A stretch of 64,000 nt of DNA. Source: Arthrobacter sp. PM3 (GTDB taxonomy: Bacteria > Actinomycetota > Actinomycetes > Actinomycetales > Micrococcaceae). Below, piece by piece: positions 43,176 through 52,155 of the stretch. The notes under the pieces were generated by a model. That model made no database searches and was not told the origin of the DNA. It saw only the letters and a program-made list of their open reading frames with translations. Each line of letters starts with the position of its first letter. Positions within the stretch are counted from its first letter, which is position 1. A program made the position numbers and the translations under genes. Location of the stretch: contig NZ_CP022314.1 in NCBI RefSeq assembly GCF_003352915.1, forward strand, positions 2,164,176 through 2,228,175, written 5' to 3'.

Positions 43176-43864
43176 GCCGTGCTGCTTTGGGGAACGGCCA
43201 GCAGGGATTCGACGCGTTCGAGGATCCGGGCGGAGAGTTCGGCGACGGGCAGGCGGGCGGGCAGCACCAGGTACGACTCCGGGCGGGCCGCGGCCAGTTC
43301 CAGGAAGGCGGCCCGAATCCTGGCGTGGAATTCGTCGGCCTCGGACTCGAGCCGGTCTTCGGCGGCCTCACCCGCGGTGCGCCGCTGCCGGCCGACCGCG
43401 GGGTCGACGTCGAGCAGCACCGTGAGGTCTGGCTCCAGCCCCGAGGTTGCCCACGCGTTGATGTCCCGGACCGCGTTCGTCCCGAGGCCGCGGCCGGCGC
43501 CCTGGTACGCCACCGACGAATCAATGTAACGGTCGGTGAGGACGATCTCGCCGCGGTCCAGGGCGGGGCGGATGACCTGGCTGGCGTGCGCGGCGCGGGA
43601 CGCGGCGAAGATCAGGGCTTCCGTGTGGGCATCGATGTGGCCGTGGCCGTGATCGAGCACCAGGGAGCGCAGCTTCTCGCCGATCGGCGTGCCGCCCGGT
43701 TCCCGGGTCCGCAGGACGGTCAAGCCGCGCGATTCCAGGGCCCTGGCGAGTTCCGCCGCCTGGGTGGACTTGCCGGCACCGTCGCCGCCTTCAAAGGCAA
43801 TGAACAGTCCGGGCAGCGGCCTGCGCAACGGTTGAGGGGACGCTCCGGGGCTCTGGGTAGTCAC
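43172..43864 (-). CDS. tmk: Thymidylate kinase
   Basis: The 230-residue enzyme phosphorylates dTMP to dTDP for DNA synthesis. P-loop GGDGAGKS is at 26-33, the DRY motif lies in TDRYIDSSVAYQGAGRGLG, and the LID region has ESEADEFHARIR. GTG at 43864 follows TAGTCT by 6 bases. The stop overlaps holB, forming an operon of replication genes. Confidence 0.96.
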   Translation of the reverse strand: MTTQSPGASPQPLRRPLPGLFIAFEGGDGAGKSTQAAELARALESRGLTVLRTREPGGTPIGEKLRSLVLDHGHGHIDAHTEALIFAASRAAHASQVIRPALDRGEIVLTDRYIDSSVAYQGAGRGLGTNAVRDINAWATSGLEPDLTVLLDVDPAVGRQRRTAGEAAEDRLESEADEFHARIRAAFLELAAARPESYLVLPARLPVAELSARILERVESLLAVPQSSTA

Positions 43865-43870
43865 GGTTCT

Positions 43871-43876
43871 AGACTA
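43871..43876 (-). promoter_or_regulatory. -10 hexamer, probable leaderless start of tmk
   Basis: TAGTCT lies 6 bases before the GTG start codon. Confidence 0.55.
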
Positions 43877-44017
43877 CCGACAATCACCGACATTCCAGTC
43901 GGCGCAGACCATCGGGAGGGCGCGTAGCACGACGCACAGCGGGACGCGCTGCGGCAGTGCGGCGGGTTTGCGATCGTGTCCGGCGTAACGGCTTCGCCGC
44001 CCCGCGGGGCACCCACG

Positions 44018-44023
44018 TACGCT
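44018..44023 (+). promoter_or_regulatory. -10 hexamer, probable leaderless start of the PLP enzyme gene
   Basis: TACGCT lies 6 bases before ATG 44030, and there is no Shine-Dalgarno. Confidence 0.55.
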
Positions 44024-44029
44024 GTCCGC

Positions 44030-45226
44030 ATGAGTCTTTCTGAAGATCTGGCCGCGAGGCTTTCGCCGGAATCCCTGGTCGTGGCCGCGGGCCGCCCGCC
44101 ACGCAACCGCGACGAACCCGTCAACCCACCGCTGGTGCTGTCCTCCACCTACTTCGGCACCGGACCCCTCGGCGACGGCGACCGCGGCTACAGCAGGTAC
44201 TCCAACCCGACCTGGGACCCCTTCGAGGAGGCGCTGGCCCAGCTGGAAGGCGCGGAACTGCCGGGCCTGCTCTACGCCTCGGGGCTCGCCGCCGTCAGCT
44301 CGGCCCTGTCCCTGGTGCCTGCCCAGGGCGTGCTCGTCATGCCCTCGCACAGCTACGCGGGATCGGTCACCATGGCCACCGAACTCGCCGAGAAGGGGTT
44401 CCTCGAACTGCGGACGGTGGACATCGCCGACACCGACGCCGTCCTGGCCGCGATTGCCCCGGCCGGCGGCCGGCCCGCCAGCATGCTGTGGCTGGAGAGC
44501 CCCACCAACCCCATGCTCGGCATCGCGGACATGCGCGCCCTGACCGCCGCGGCGCACGAGGCCGGCGCGATCGTCGTCACGGACAACACCTTCTCCACGC
44601 CGCTGGTGCAGCAGCCCCTGAGCCTGGGCTCCGACGTCGTCCTGCATTCGGTGACCAAGTACCTCTCCGGCCATTCCGACGTCGTGCTGGGTGCGCTCGT
44701 GACCTCCGACGCCGGTCTCCGTGCCGCGCTGCTGCACCACCGCACCATCCACGGCGGGATCGCCGGTCCGTTCGAGGCGTGGCTGGCCCTGCGCGGGCTC
44801 CGCACCCTGGCGCTGCGGATCGAACGGTCGCAGGCATCGGCGCAGGTCCTGGCCGAGCGGCTGAGCGGGCATCCCCGGGTGGCCGGCATCCGCTTCCCCG
44901 GCCTGCCCTCGGATCCCGGCCACGAGCGCGCCAAGGCCCAGATGAAGGGTTTCGGGTCCATCCTGTGCATCGAGGTGGCCCCGGTGACCGGCGGCACGGG
45001 AAGCTGCGGCGGCGCCGAGGCCGCCGACCGCCTGGTCCGCGCCCTGCACCTCTGGCTGCCCGCCACGTCCCTGGGCGGGGTGGAGTCCCTGATCGAACGC
45101 CGGCGCCGGCACACGGCCGAGCCGGAGAGCGTCCCGGACAACCTGGTCCGGATGAGCGTGGGAATCGAGAACGTCGAAGACCTTTGGGCCGATTTGGAGC
45201 AGGCATTGGAGGCTCTGGGCGGCTAG
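44030..45226 (+). CDS. Cys/Met metabolism PLP-dependent enzyme (cystathionine gamma-synthase-like)
   Basis: The 398-residue protein is a fold-type I PLP enzyme of the Cys/Met family. YSRYSNPTWDPFEEALAQLEG and the YASGLAAVSSAL phosphate-binding segment are typical. WLESPTNP precedes the cofactor Asp in VTDNTF, and Lys210 in SVTKYLSGHSD binds PLP. Members make or cleave cystathionine in methionine and cysteine pathways. Sequence alone does not separate synthase from lyase. The stop codon TAG forms the start of the -10 hexamer of the next gene. Confidence 0.9.
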   Translation: MSLSEDLAARLSPESLVVAAGRPPRNRDEPVNPPLVLSSTYFGTGPLGDGDRGYSRYSNPTWDPFEEALAQLEGAELPGLLYASGLAAVSSALSLVPAQGVLVMPSHSYAGSVTMATELAEKGFLELRTVDIADTDAVLAAIAPAGGRPASMLWLESPTNPMLGIADMRALTAAAHEAGAIVVTDNTFSTPLVQQPLSLGSDVVLHSVTKYLSGHSDVVLGALVTSDAGLRAALLHHRTIHGGIAGPFEAWLALRGLRTLALRIERSQASAQVLAERLSGHPRVAGIRFPGLPSDPGHERAKAQMKGFGSILCIEVAPVTGGTGSCGGAEAADRLVRALHLWLPATSLGGVESLIERRRRHTAEPESVPDNLVRMSVGIENVEDLWADLEQALEALGG

Positions 45227-45229
45227 GCT
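45224..45229 (+). promoter_or_regulatory. -10 hexamer overlapping a stop codon, before the DUF2516 gene
   Basis: TAGGCT lies 6 bases before GTG 45236. Its first three bases are the stop codon of the upstream PLP enzyme gene. Confidence 0.5.
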
Positions 45230-45235
45230 GGGGGA

Positions 45236-45595
45236 GTGGACGGACGCATGCTCATTTACTTTGTCGAATCCGGGGTCTACCTGGTCCTGGCCGTCGTGGC
45301 CTTTTCCTTGGAGACCTGGGCGTTTTTCGACTGCCTCCGGCACAAGGCCAACGCGTTCGAGGCCGTCTCCAAGCGGACCAAAACCTTCTGGCTTGCCCTG
45401 ACCGGCGGCGCGTTCGCCGTGGGCCTGTTCTCCCTGCTCGCGCAGCTCGGCAGCGGCAGCGGCGCCAGCTCGCTCGGTATTTTCGGGCTGGCCGCCGTGA
45501 CGGCCGCGTCCGTCTACCTGGCCGATGTCCGTCCCGCGGTCAAGGACGCCGGCCGCGGCGGGAACCGCAACATGGGCCCCTACGGGCCCTGGTGA
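45236..45595 (+). CDS. DUF2516 family membrane protein
   Basis: The 119-residue protein has three hydrophobic helices and matches the actinobacterial DUF2516 family (SLETWAFFDCLRHKANAFEAV; VYLADVRPAVKDAG). Function is unknown. The charged loop after helix 1 and the soluble Gly-rich C-terminus are typical. GTG at 45236 is supported by the nearby -10 hexamer, and an internal ATG at 45248 is possible. Confidence 0.85.
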   Translation: MDGRMLIYFVESGVYLVLAVVAFSLETWAFFDCLRHKANAFEAVSKRTKTFWLALTGGAFAVGLFSLLAQLGSGSGASSLGIFGLAAVTAASVYLADVRPAVKDAGRGGNRNMGPYGPW

Positions 45596-45665
45596 CCCCA
45601 CCGGCCCCCTAAGCTCGCAGGCTCGCTGAGGGAACCCTGCCGGCGTGGGCCCACCCACCGGGCGC

Positions 45666-46493
45666 TTAGGGTCCGGGCGCGACGGCGTCCCAGCCGACCG
45701 TCACCTCGCCCAGCCGCCAGCGTGACGGGCCGTCCTGGACGGGCCAGCCGGCGTCGAGCAGCATCCGGCACATCGCGGACCAGCGCTGCCGGTTGCCGAA
45801 CGAGGCCAACGGTGCCGCCTCCAGCCAGGCCCTGTCCATCGCCTGCAGGTAGGCGTGGATTTTCTCGCCGGGCACATTCCGGTGGATCAGGGCCTTGGGC
45901 AGGCGTTCAGCGACGTCGGAGGGCAGCGTGAACGCACCGAACCGCATGGACACGCTCAGGCTCAGCGGCCCCCCGGCGTCGAGAGCCACCCACGCGGCGC
46001 GCCGGCCGATCTCATCGCACGTGCCGTCGATGAACAGTCCACCCGGCGCGAGCCGGTCCTGCACCAGCCGCCAGATGCCCGGCACGTCGGCTTCCTCATA
46101 TTGCCGCAGCACGTTGAATGCCCGGACCAGCACCGGGCTGCCAGCGACGGGCAGTTCGAAGCCGCCGAGCTGGAAGCCCAGGCCCGGCCGTTCCAGCGCC
46201 TTGGCCTGCCGGACCCGCTCAGGTTCAATCTCGATCCCGACCACGCGCACGTCCGCGCGGACCGCGGCGAGGCGCTCGAAGAGTTCAACGGCGGTGGCCG
46301 GTGACGCGCCGTAGCCGAGGTCGACGGCGAGGGGATCCGCCGCGGCACGCAACCGCCACGCCTGCGGCCCGGTCAGCCAGCGGTCCACGCGGCGCATCCG
46401 GTTGGGGTTCGTGGTTCCCCGGGTCACGTTGCCCACGGGCTTGCCCCCGCGGACACCACCTTTCGCCACTACCCGCTCCGCCTTCTGCACCAC
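45666..46493 (-). CDS. Class I SAM-dependent methyltransferase-like protein
   Basis: The 275-residue protein has a SAM-binding region (LAVDLGYGASPATAVELFERL, then VVGIEIEPERV) and a following NVLRQYEE segment in place of the usual D/N-PP catalytic motif. The substrate is unknown. The N-terminus is basic (VGNVTRGTTNPNRMRRVDRWL). GTG at 46493 lies 6 bases after TAGGCT, so this start is favoured. The gene is divergent from the second aldo/keto reductase. Confidence 0.8.
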   Translation of the reverse strand: MVQKAERVVAKGGVRGGKPVGNVTRGTTNPNRMRRVDRWLTGPQAWRLRAAADPLAVDLGYGASPATAVELFERLAAVRADVRVVGIEIEPERVRQAKALERPGLGFQLGGFELPVAGSPVLVRAFNVLRQYEEADVPGIWRLVQDRLAPGGLFIDGTCDEIGRRAAWVALDAGGPLSLSVSMRFGAFTLPSDVAERLPKALIHRNVPGEKIHAYLQAMDRAWLEAAPLASFGNRQRWSAMCRMLLDAGWPVQDGPSRWRLGEVTVGWDAVAPGP

Positions 46494-46499
46494 ACAGCC

Positions 46500-46505
46500 A
46501 GCCTA
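46500..46505 (-). promoter_or_regulatory. -10 hexamer, probable leaderless start of the methyltransferase gene
   Basis: TAGGCT is 6 bases before GTG 46493. Confidence 0.5.
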
Positions 46506-46567
46506 TCCCTCCGGGACGGGCCACCCCGGGGTAGCCTGACACCAAACCCCATCGCAAGGAAGAACCG

Positions 46568-47413
46568 ATGCCTGAACTCCGTGAGAACAACATCCCCGAC
46601 GTGACCTTGAACAACGGCGTGACGATTCCCCAGCTGGGCTTCGGCGTCTTCCAGGTCCCCGAGGAACAGACCCAGCGCATCGTGGAGGACGCCTTGGCGG
46701 CCGGTTACCGGCACATCGACACCGCCGCCGCGTACCGGAACGAGGCCGGCGTCGGCGCCGCCATCGCCGCTTCCGGGATTCCGCGCGAGGACATTTTCAT
46801 CACCACCAAGCTGCGCAACGGCGAACAGGGCACCGCCCTCGACGCGTTCCGGAACAGCCGCACGGCCCTCGGCGTCGACTACCTGGACCTGTACCTGATC
46901 CACTGGCCGGTTCCCTCGCAGGGGCTCTTCACCGAGGCCTGGAAGGCCATGGAAAAGCTGTACGCCGGCGGGGAAGTCCGCGCCATCGGCGTCTCCAACT
47001 TCCTCTCCGGCCACTTGGACACGCTTCTGGAAGCCGCGGAGGTCGTTCCGGCGGTCAACCAGATCGAAATCCACCCGACCTTCCAGCAGCAGGAGCTCAC
47101 GGCCAAGAGCCGCGCACTGGGCATCGCCGTGGAAGCCTACAGCCCGCTGGGCCAGGGCGCCGACCTCGACGCCGCCGCCGTGCAGTCCCTGGCCGCCCGG
47201 CACGGTGCGACCCCCGCCCAGATCGTGCTCGCCTGGCATCTGGCCCAGGGCACGATCGTCATCCCGAAGTCCTCCCGAAGCCTGCGCATGCGGGAAAACC
47301 TGGGCGCCGCGGCGCTCACGCTCACCCCCGCCGAACTGGCGGAGGTCACGGCACTGGAGTCCGGGGCCCGCATCGGCGCCGATCCCGCCGTCGCCGCGCA
47401 CAGCCAGATGTAG
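46568..47413 (+). CDS. Aldo/keto reductase, second paralogue
   Basis: The 281-residue protein shows the tetrad Asp51, Tyr56, Lys81 and His112 with GYRHIDTAAAYRNE and an IPKSSRSLRMREN NADPH-binding segment. It is clearly related to the enzyme at 31.6 kb and of equal length, but distinct in sequence. AAGGAAG lies 7-8 bases before the ATG. It probably reduces carbonyl compounds; substrate unknown. Confidence 0.93.
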   Translation: MPELRENNIPDVTLNNGVTIPQLGFGVFQVPEEQTQRIVEDALAAGYRHIDTAAAYRNEAGVGAAIAASGIPREDIFITTKLRNGEQGTALDAFRNSRTALGVDYLDLYLIHWPVPSQGLFTEAWKAMEKLYAGGEVRAIGVSNFLSGHLDTLLEAAEVVPAVNQIEIHPTFQQQELTAKSRALGIAVEAYSPLGQGADLDAAAVQSLAARHGATPAQIVLAWHLAQGTIVIPKSSRSLRMRENLGAAALTLTPAELAEVTALESGARIGADPAVAAHSQM

Positions 47414-47463
47414 CCCGGCCGGCGGCGTGATGTAACTCTCGGCACGGCCCGCGGACGCTCGGC

Positions 47464-47469
47464 TAGGAT
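47464..47469 (+). promoter_or_regulatory. -10 hexamer, probable leaderless start of gpmA
   Basis: TAGGAT lies 7 bases before ATG 47477. It overlaps an in-frame ATG at 47468, which argues for the later start. Confidence 0.55.
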
Positions 47470-47476
47470 GAAAACC

Positions 47477-48223
47477 ATGACCTACAAGCTGATTCTGCTG
47501 CGCCACGGCCACAGCGAATGGAACGCCAAGAACCTGTTCACCGGCTGGGTGGACGTCGACCTGAACGACCAGGGCCGCGCTGAGGCGGTTCGCGGCGGCG
47601 AGCTCCTCGTGGAGAACAACATCCTCCCCGACATCCTCTACACCTCCAGGCTGAAGCGGGCCATCAACACCGCCAACCTCGCCCTGGACAAGGCCGACCG
47701 CGGCTGGATCGATGTCAAGCGCGACTGGCGCCTGAACGAGCGCCACTACGGTGCGCTGCAGGGCAAGGACAAGGCCCAGACCCTCGCCGAATTCGGTGAG
47801 GAACAGTTCATGCTGTGGCGCCGGTCCTACGACACCCCGCCGCCGCCCCTGGCCGACGATTCCGAGTTCTCCCAGTTCGGCGATCCGCGCTACGCGGACC
47901 TCGGCGACGCCATCCCGCGCACCGAGTGCCTGAAGGATGTCCTCATCCGCCTGCTGCCGTACTGGGAATCGGACATCAAGGAGGATCTCCGGGCGGGCAA
48001 GACCGTCCTGGTCACCGCCCACGGCAACTCGCTGCGCGCCCTGGTCAAGCACCTGGACGGCATCAGCGACGAAGACATCGCCGGCCTGAACATCCCCACC
48101 GGCATCCCGCTGGTCTACGAACTGGACGAGGACTTCAACCCGGTGAACCCGGGCGGGACCTACCTCGACCCCGAGGCCGCTGCAGAGTCCATCAAGGCGG
48201 TCGCCAACCAGGGCAAGAAGTAA
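47477..48223 (+). CDS. gpmA: 2,3-bisphosphoglycerate-dependent phosphoglycerate mutase
   Basis: The 248-residue glycolytic enzyme interconverts 3- and 2-phosphoglycerate. The phosphohistidine is His10 in RHGHSEWN, and [13 protein letters not shown] and [11 protein letters not shown] carry the remaining catalytic residues. Length equals the family norm. ATG 47477 is preferred to 47468 because of the promoter-like hexamer. A strong hairpin follows and is shared with the convergent phoU. Confidence 0.96.
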   Translation: MTYKLILLRHGHSEWNAKNLFTGWVDVDLNDQGRAEAVRGGELLVENNILPDILYTSRLKRAINTANLALDKADRGWIDVKRDWRLNERHYGALQGKDKAQTLAEFGEEQFMLWRRSYDTPPPPLADDSEFSQFGDPRYADLGDAIPRTECLKDVLIRLLPYWESDIKEDLRAGKTVLVTAHGNSLRALVKHLDGISDEDIAGLNIPTGIPLVYELDEDFNPVNPGGTYLDPEAAAESIKAVANQGKK

Positions 48224-48276
48224 GCGGCCCCACCGCGGCCGTGGAATCACAGCGCTAAAACAGCACCAAACAACAA

Positions 48277-48319
48277 ACGACGGCGTCCGGCCACCCCCAA
48301 GGTGACCGGACGCCGTCGT
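48277..48319. terminator. Bidirectional terminator between gpmA and phoU
   Basis: A 14-bp perfect stem (ACGACGGCGTCCGG and its complement) with a 15-base loop lies between the convergent genes. T-rich tails are weak. Confidence 0.7.
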
Positions 48320-48361
48320 CGTCTCCGCGGAAGTCCGCGCCGAGGCGTTAGGGCGAACGCG

Positions 48362-49024
48362 CTAGGCGTGCTCGATGCTGTTCGGCTGCCAGGCACCGGT
48401 CACCAGGTAAGTGACCTTCTGCGCCACCGAGACGCCGTGGTCGGCAAAACGCTCGAAGTAGCGGCTGGCCAGGGCGACGTCGACCGTCGTGGCCGGGGAC
48501 TCCTGCCAGTCGCTGCGCGCGATGGCCTTGAAGACGCTCAGGTGGAGGTCGTTCACGGCGCTGTTGGCCTTCATGATTTCCCGGGCCACTTCGAGGTCGC
48601 GGGTGGCCAGCAGGTCCGTGAGCTTCCGGGCGATCAGCAGGTCCTGCTCCGCGAAGCTCTTGAACGTCTCCCGCAGCTGCTCCGGGATCACGGACGCGGG
48701 GTAGCGCAGCCGGGCGAGCTGCGCCAGGTGGCGGGCCAGGTCCCCCATCCGTTCCAGGGAGGCGCTCATCCGGAGCGACCCTACGAGCATGCGCAGGTCG
48801 CTCGCCACCGGGCCCTGGAGGGCCAGGATGTCGATGGCGTGCTCGTCGAGGCTGTTCTGCAGGAAGTCGATCCGGGCATCGGCGGCAATCACGTCCTCGG
48901 CGAGGTCGATATCGGCGCCCTGGAACGCCGTCGTGGCCTTGTCGATGGCCTCCGTGACCAGCGATGACATCTCGACGAGCTGTTCCCTAACCTGGGCGAG
49001 CTCCTCCTGAAAAACCTTACGCAC
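48362..49024 (-). CDS. phoU: Phosphate signalling protein PhoU
   Basis: The 220-residue all-helical protein has two PhoU three-helix repeats, with VIAADARIDFLQNSLDEHAIDILALQ-like metal-binding positions in the first. It connects the phosphate transporter and the SenX3 kinase and keeps the phosphate response off when phosphate is plentiful. GTG at 49024 has AAAGGA 8 bases upstream. The gene is divergent from senX3-regX3, and four PHO-box units lie in between, oriented towards phoU. Confidence 0.95.
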   Translation of the reverse strand: MRKVFQEELAQVREQLVEMSSLVTEAIDKATTAFQGADIDLAEDVIAADARIDFLQNSLDEHAIDILALQGPVASDLRMLVGSLRMSASLERMGDLARHLAQLARLRYPASVIPEQLRETFKSFAEQDLLIARKLTDLLATRDLEVAREIMKANSAVNDLHLSVFKAIARSDWQESPATTVDVALASRYFERFADHGVSVAQKVTYLVTGAWQPNSIEHA

Positions 49025-49118
49025 GTGTGCGTCCTTTCCTCGGAAATATTGCCTGCCATTGACGCGGCAGGCCTATTTCGGTTCACCTACCGGCGCTCCA
49101 ACTGTCAACTCTTTCAGT

Positions 49119-49162
49119 GTCCGGTGAACTGTTACGCGCCAATAGGTGAACGTTAGCTGAAC
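49119..49162 (-). promoter_or_regulatory. PHO box: four contiguous 11-bp direct repeats
   Basis: On the minus strand the units are GTTCAGCTAAC, GTTCACCTATT, GGCGCGTAACA and GTTCACCGGAC, without gaps. This matches the known actinobacterial PhoP/RegX3 box built of 11-bp repeats with a GTTCACC-like core. An extra single unit GTTCACCTACC lies at 49081-49091 on the plus strand. The site can control phoU and also senX3. Confidence 0.8.
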
Positions 49163-49210
49163 CGGCGCCGGAATAGCAGGATATTTCGGTTCCGGGCGGG
49201 CGGCAGAGCA

Positions 49211-49216
49211 TAAGCT
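49211..49216 (+). promoter_or_regulatory. -10 hexamer, probable leaderless start of senX3
   Basis: TAAGCT lies 6 bases before GTG 49223, downstream of the PHO box. Confidence 0.55.
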
Positions 49217-49222
49217 GGAGCC

Positions 49223-50458
49223 GTGGATCCAATGCTCATCGGCGTGATTGCCGGCCTGATCGGCCTCTCGTTTGGCATGTTCGGCGTCCTCGCATTCAGG
49301 GTCAGTGAGCAGCAGCGCCACATCGTCGACGTCGACGTCGAAGACCCCTCACTGCCCAAGGGCGCCGCGGAGGTCCTCGCCGTCCTGGGCCGCGCGTTCG
49401 TCGTGGTGGACGCGATCGACGGCGTGGTCCGCGCCAGCCCCGCAGCGTACGCCTACGGCCTGGTCCGGGGGCATACCGTGGTGCACCAGCAGCTACTGGA
49501 CATGACCGCCAAGGTGCGGCGCGACGGCGTCATCCTGGAAAAGCAGTTCGAGCTCCCGCGCGGCCCGCTCGGCCAGGGCACGATCGTCGTACAGGTCCGG
49601 GCCGCCGTGATCGGCGATGAATACATCCTCCTGCTCGCCGATGACCGCACCGAATTCACCCGCACCGAGGAAGTCCGCAACGACTTTGTCGCGAACGTTT
49701 CCCACGAACTGAAGACGCCGGTGGGGGCCATCTCGCTCCTGGCGGAGGCCCTCGAATCCTCGGCTGACGACCCCGACGCCGTCAAACGGTTCGCCAAGCG
49801 CATGCACAAGGAATCGACAAGGCTGGCCGCCCTGGTCCAGGACATCATCGAGCTCTCCCGGCTGCAGGGCGCCAACGTCGCGCAGCAGGGCCGGCCGGTG
49901 GACATCAACACGGTGGTCAGCGAGGCCGTGGACCGCTCCCTGTTGCCTGCCGAGAGCAAGAACATCCAACTGGTGGTCGGCGGGCACGCCGAGGCCAAGG
50001 TCTACGGCGACCAGGACCTGCTCGTCACGGCGCTGCGCAACCTGATCGACAACGCCATCCGCTACTCGCCCGAGAACACCAAAGTAGGCATCGGCATCCG
50101 GGCCAAGGACGGGCTCGTGGCGGTGTCGGTGACGGACCAGGGCGAGGGGCTCAGCCCGGAGGACCAGGAGCGCGTCTTCGAGCGCTTCTACCGGGTGGAT
50201 GCCGCCCGGTCCCGGCAGACCGGCGGCACGGGACTGGGCCTGAGCATCGTCAAGCATGTCATTTCCAACCATGGCGGCGAGGTGACCCTCTGGTCCCAGC
50301 CTGGCCAGGGTTCCACGTTCACCATTCGACTTCCCGAGATGGAAGGCCAGGACGACGCCGAGGCCGGCGAACCGGCCAAGGGCCAGCCTTCCAGCCAGGA
50401 CACCAGACCGCAACGACGTGACGCCGCCGGCGTCCATGAGCAAGGAGCTACCGCTTGA
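49223..50458 (+). CDS. senX3: Sensor histidine kinase SenX3
   Basis: The 411-residue protein has one N-terminal membrane helix, a PAS-like region (about 45-145) and a kinase core. The phosphorylated residue is His161 in NVSHELKTP. N box NLIDNAIRYSPEN, G1 DQGEGLSPEDQERVFERFYR and G2 GGTGLGLSIV follow. It senses phosphate limitation together with PhoU and phosphorylates RegX3. The last bases overlap the regX3 start. Confidence 0.95.
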   Translation: MDPMLIGVIAGLIGLSFGMFGVLAFRVSEQQRHIVDVDVEDPSLPKGAAEVLAVLGRAFVVVDAIDGVVRASPAAYAYGLVRGHTVVHQQLLDMTAKVRRDGVILEKQFELPRGPLGQGTIVVQVRAAVIGDEYILLLADDRTEFTRTEEVRNDFVANVSHELKTPVGAISLLAEALESSADDPDAVKRFAKRMHKESTRLAALVQDIIELSRLQGANVAQQGRPVDINTVVSEAVDRSLLPAESKNIQLVVGGHAEAKVYGDQDLLVTALRNLIDNAIRYSPENTKVGIGIRAKDGLVAVSVTDQGEGLSPEDQERVFERFYRVDAARSRQTGGTGLGLSIVKHVISNHGGEVTLWSQPGQGSTFTIRLPEMEGQDDAEAGEPAKGQPSSQDTRPQRRDAAGVHEQGATA

Positions 50459-51135
50459 GCAGGATTCTTATTGTGGAGGACGAGGAGTCCTTCAGCGACC
50501 CCCTGTCCTATCTTTTGGGCAAGGAAGGCTTCGAAGTCGAGGTGGTGGACAACGGGATCGACGCCATCACCGAATTCGACCGCAACGGCGCCGACCTGGT
50601 GCTCCTGGACCTGCAGCTTCCCGGCCAGTCGGGCACGGAAGTGTGCCGCCAGCTCCGGCAGCGCTCCGGCGTGCCCGTGATCATGCTGACGGCCAAGGAC
50701 TCGGAAATCGACAAGGTGGTGGGGCTGGAGCTGGGCGCCGACGACTACGTCACCAAGCCGTACTCCTCACGGGAGCTCGTGGCCCGGGTCCGGGCCGTGC
50801 TGCGGCGCCAGAGCGAACCCGAGGAACTGGTCTCCAGCACGGTGCAGGCCGGTCCGGTCCGGATGGACATCGAACGCCACGTGGTCAGCGTGGGGGGCGA
50901 GCAGATCGCCCTGCCGCTCAAGGAATTCGAGCTGCTGGAAATGCTGCTGCGGAACTCCGGCCGGGTCCTGACCCGCGGCCAGCTGATCGACAGGGTCTGG
51001 GGCTCCGACTACGTGGGCGACACAAAGACCCTCGACGTCCACGTGAAACGGCTGCGCAGCAAGATCGAGCCGGATGCCTCCGCGCCGCGGTACCTGATCA
51101 CCGTCCGCGGCCTGGGCTACAAGTTCGAGCCGTAA
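50455..51135 (+). CDS. regX3: Response regulator RegX3
   Basis: The 226-residue OmpR/PhoB-type regulator has a receiver domain with phospho-acceptor Asp52 (LLDLQLPG) and Lys in VTKPYSSREL. The winged helix ends in RYLITVRGLGYKFEP. It activates phosphate starvation genes through PHO boxes such as the one 1.3 kb upstream. TTG at 50455 overlaps the senX3 stop, with AAGGAG upstream, so the pair is translationally coupled. A strong terminator follows. Confidence 0.95.
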   Translation: MSRILIVEDEESFSDPLSYLLGKEGFEVEVVDNGIDAITEFDRNGADLVLLDLQLPGQSGTEVCRQLRQRSGVPVIMLTAKDSEIDKVVGLELGADDYVTKPYSSRELVARVRAVLRRQSEPEELVSSTVQAGPVRMDIERHVVSVGGEQIALPLKEFELLEMLLRNSGRVLTRGQLIDRVWGSDYVGDTKTLDVHVKRLRSKIEPDASAPRYLITVRGLGYKFEP

Positions 51136-51196
51136 GACGCCGGGGAACCCTCCAGGGGAGCCGGATCCGGCCGGACGAGGGCAGACAGGCATGCAA

Positions 51197-51226
51197 AAGG
51201 AGGGGCACCCGCGGGTGCCCCTCCTT
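51197..51226. terminator. Terminator after regX3
   Basis: A perfect 14-bp stem AAGGAGGGGCACCC with a GC loop is followed by TCTTGCTTTCTT on the plus strand and has A residues before it. It serves both regX3 and the convergent lipoprotein gene. Confidence 0.88.
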
Positions 51227-51259
51227 CTTGCTTTCTTGCCGTGGACCCGGCCGCGGCTG

Positions 51260-51844
51260 CTAGTGGCCGGCGGTGCTGCTCGGCGTCGGCGTGGCCGTTT
51301 CCGTCGGAGTGCCCGTCTCGGTGGCCGTGGCCGTGCCGCTGGGGGTGGGCTCCGGCGTCGGGAGGAAGTTCTTGTAGTCCACCAGCGTGCCGTCCAGGAC
51401 GGGAACGGTGAACTTGGCCTCCTTGTTGGTGCCGTTCTCGGAGATGGTTACCTCGGCGAGGGCGCCCGGCTTGGCGCCGGTGGCGCTCAGGATCGCCGCG
51501 TCGGAGGAGCCGTTGAGCATGGTGTAGGAGTTTTTCTTGACCGGTACCTGGGTCTGGGAGCCTTCGGCACCCTTGATGGTCAGGATCACGTCATTGGACG
51601 AGGTGTTGTACACGGCGCCGATGACGCGGCCGGGCTTGCCCTCGCCGTCGGAGACGATGATGACGTTGCGCAGCTGCAGCGGGCCGAGGTCCGTGCGGGT
51701 TCCGTCCGACGACGAGTACTGCTCCGTGGTCTGCTGGGCGTTGATGTAGCCGCAGCCGGTCAGGGACAGCAGGCCGATGGCAAGGGCAGCCGTTGCCATT
51801 GCCAGCTTGCCGCGCTGGCCCCGGTTCATCGCAGTGAAACGCAC
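51260..51844 (-). CDS. Hypothetical lipoprotein
   Basis: The 194-residue protein has a lipoprotein signal (ALAIGLLSLTGC) and a beta-rich exported domain (LGPLQLRNVIIVSDGEGKPGRVIGAVYN). The tail is rich in Thr, Pro, Glu and Ala. It resembles conserved actinobacterial lipoproteins of unknown function. GTG at 51844 has AAGGAG 8 bases upstream, whereas longer alternatives lack a good site. It is convergent with regX3. Confidence 0.82.
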   Translation of the reverse strand: MRFTAMNRGQRGKLAMATAALAIGLLSLTGCGYINAQQTTEQYSSSDGTRTDLGPLQLRNVIIVSDGEGKPGRVIGAVYNTSSNDVILTIKGAEGSQTQVPVKKNSYTMLNGSSDAAILSATGAKPGALAEVTISENGTNKEAKFTVPVLDGTLVDYKNFLPTPEPTPSGTATATETGTPTETATPTPSSTAGH

Positions 51845-52155
51845 GTCACGCACTCCTTGAGAGTCTTGAAACATTATTCAGCCATAGCCTATCCGCAATC
51901 GGTCCCAAACAAGGATTCGGGGCCTACACATACGCGCGTGGAAGGGCGGCCCCCGGGCTGCCCGGAGGCCGCCCGGAGGGGCACGAAACCTCTTGGCAGT
52001 TAGCGCCGAAGGCACTATTATCTGCATCCGTCAAGGGGGTTGAGGGGGTCGATTAAGGCCATTTTCCCCGGATTCATGCGGTTCCGGGCACCTTTCGATG
52101 CCAGTTGTATGCCTTAATCGTGATAAACTGGTCTGCGGGAAAGGGGAATGTCCAC
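51845..52155. other. Intergenic region upstream of carD
   Basis: The 311-base gap between two divergent genes holds no supported ORF. A GC-rich hairpin (GGGCGGCC ... GCCGCCC, about 51943-51975) has no T-run. TAAACT near 52125 is a possible -10 for carD, giving a short leader. Confidence 0.5.

Noticed and set aside
43874..45658. A 594-codon minus-strand ORF
   Set aside because: Antisense shadow of the PLP enzyme and DUF2516 genes.
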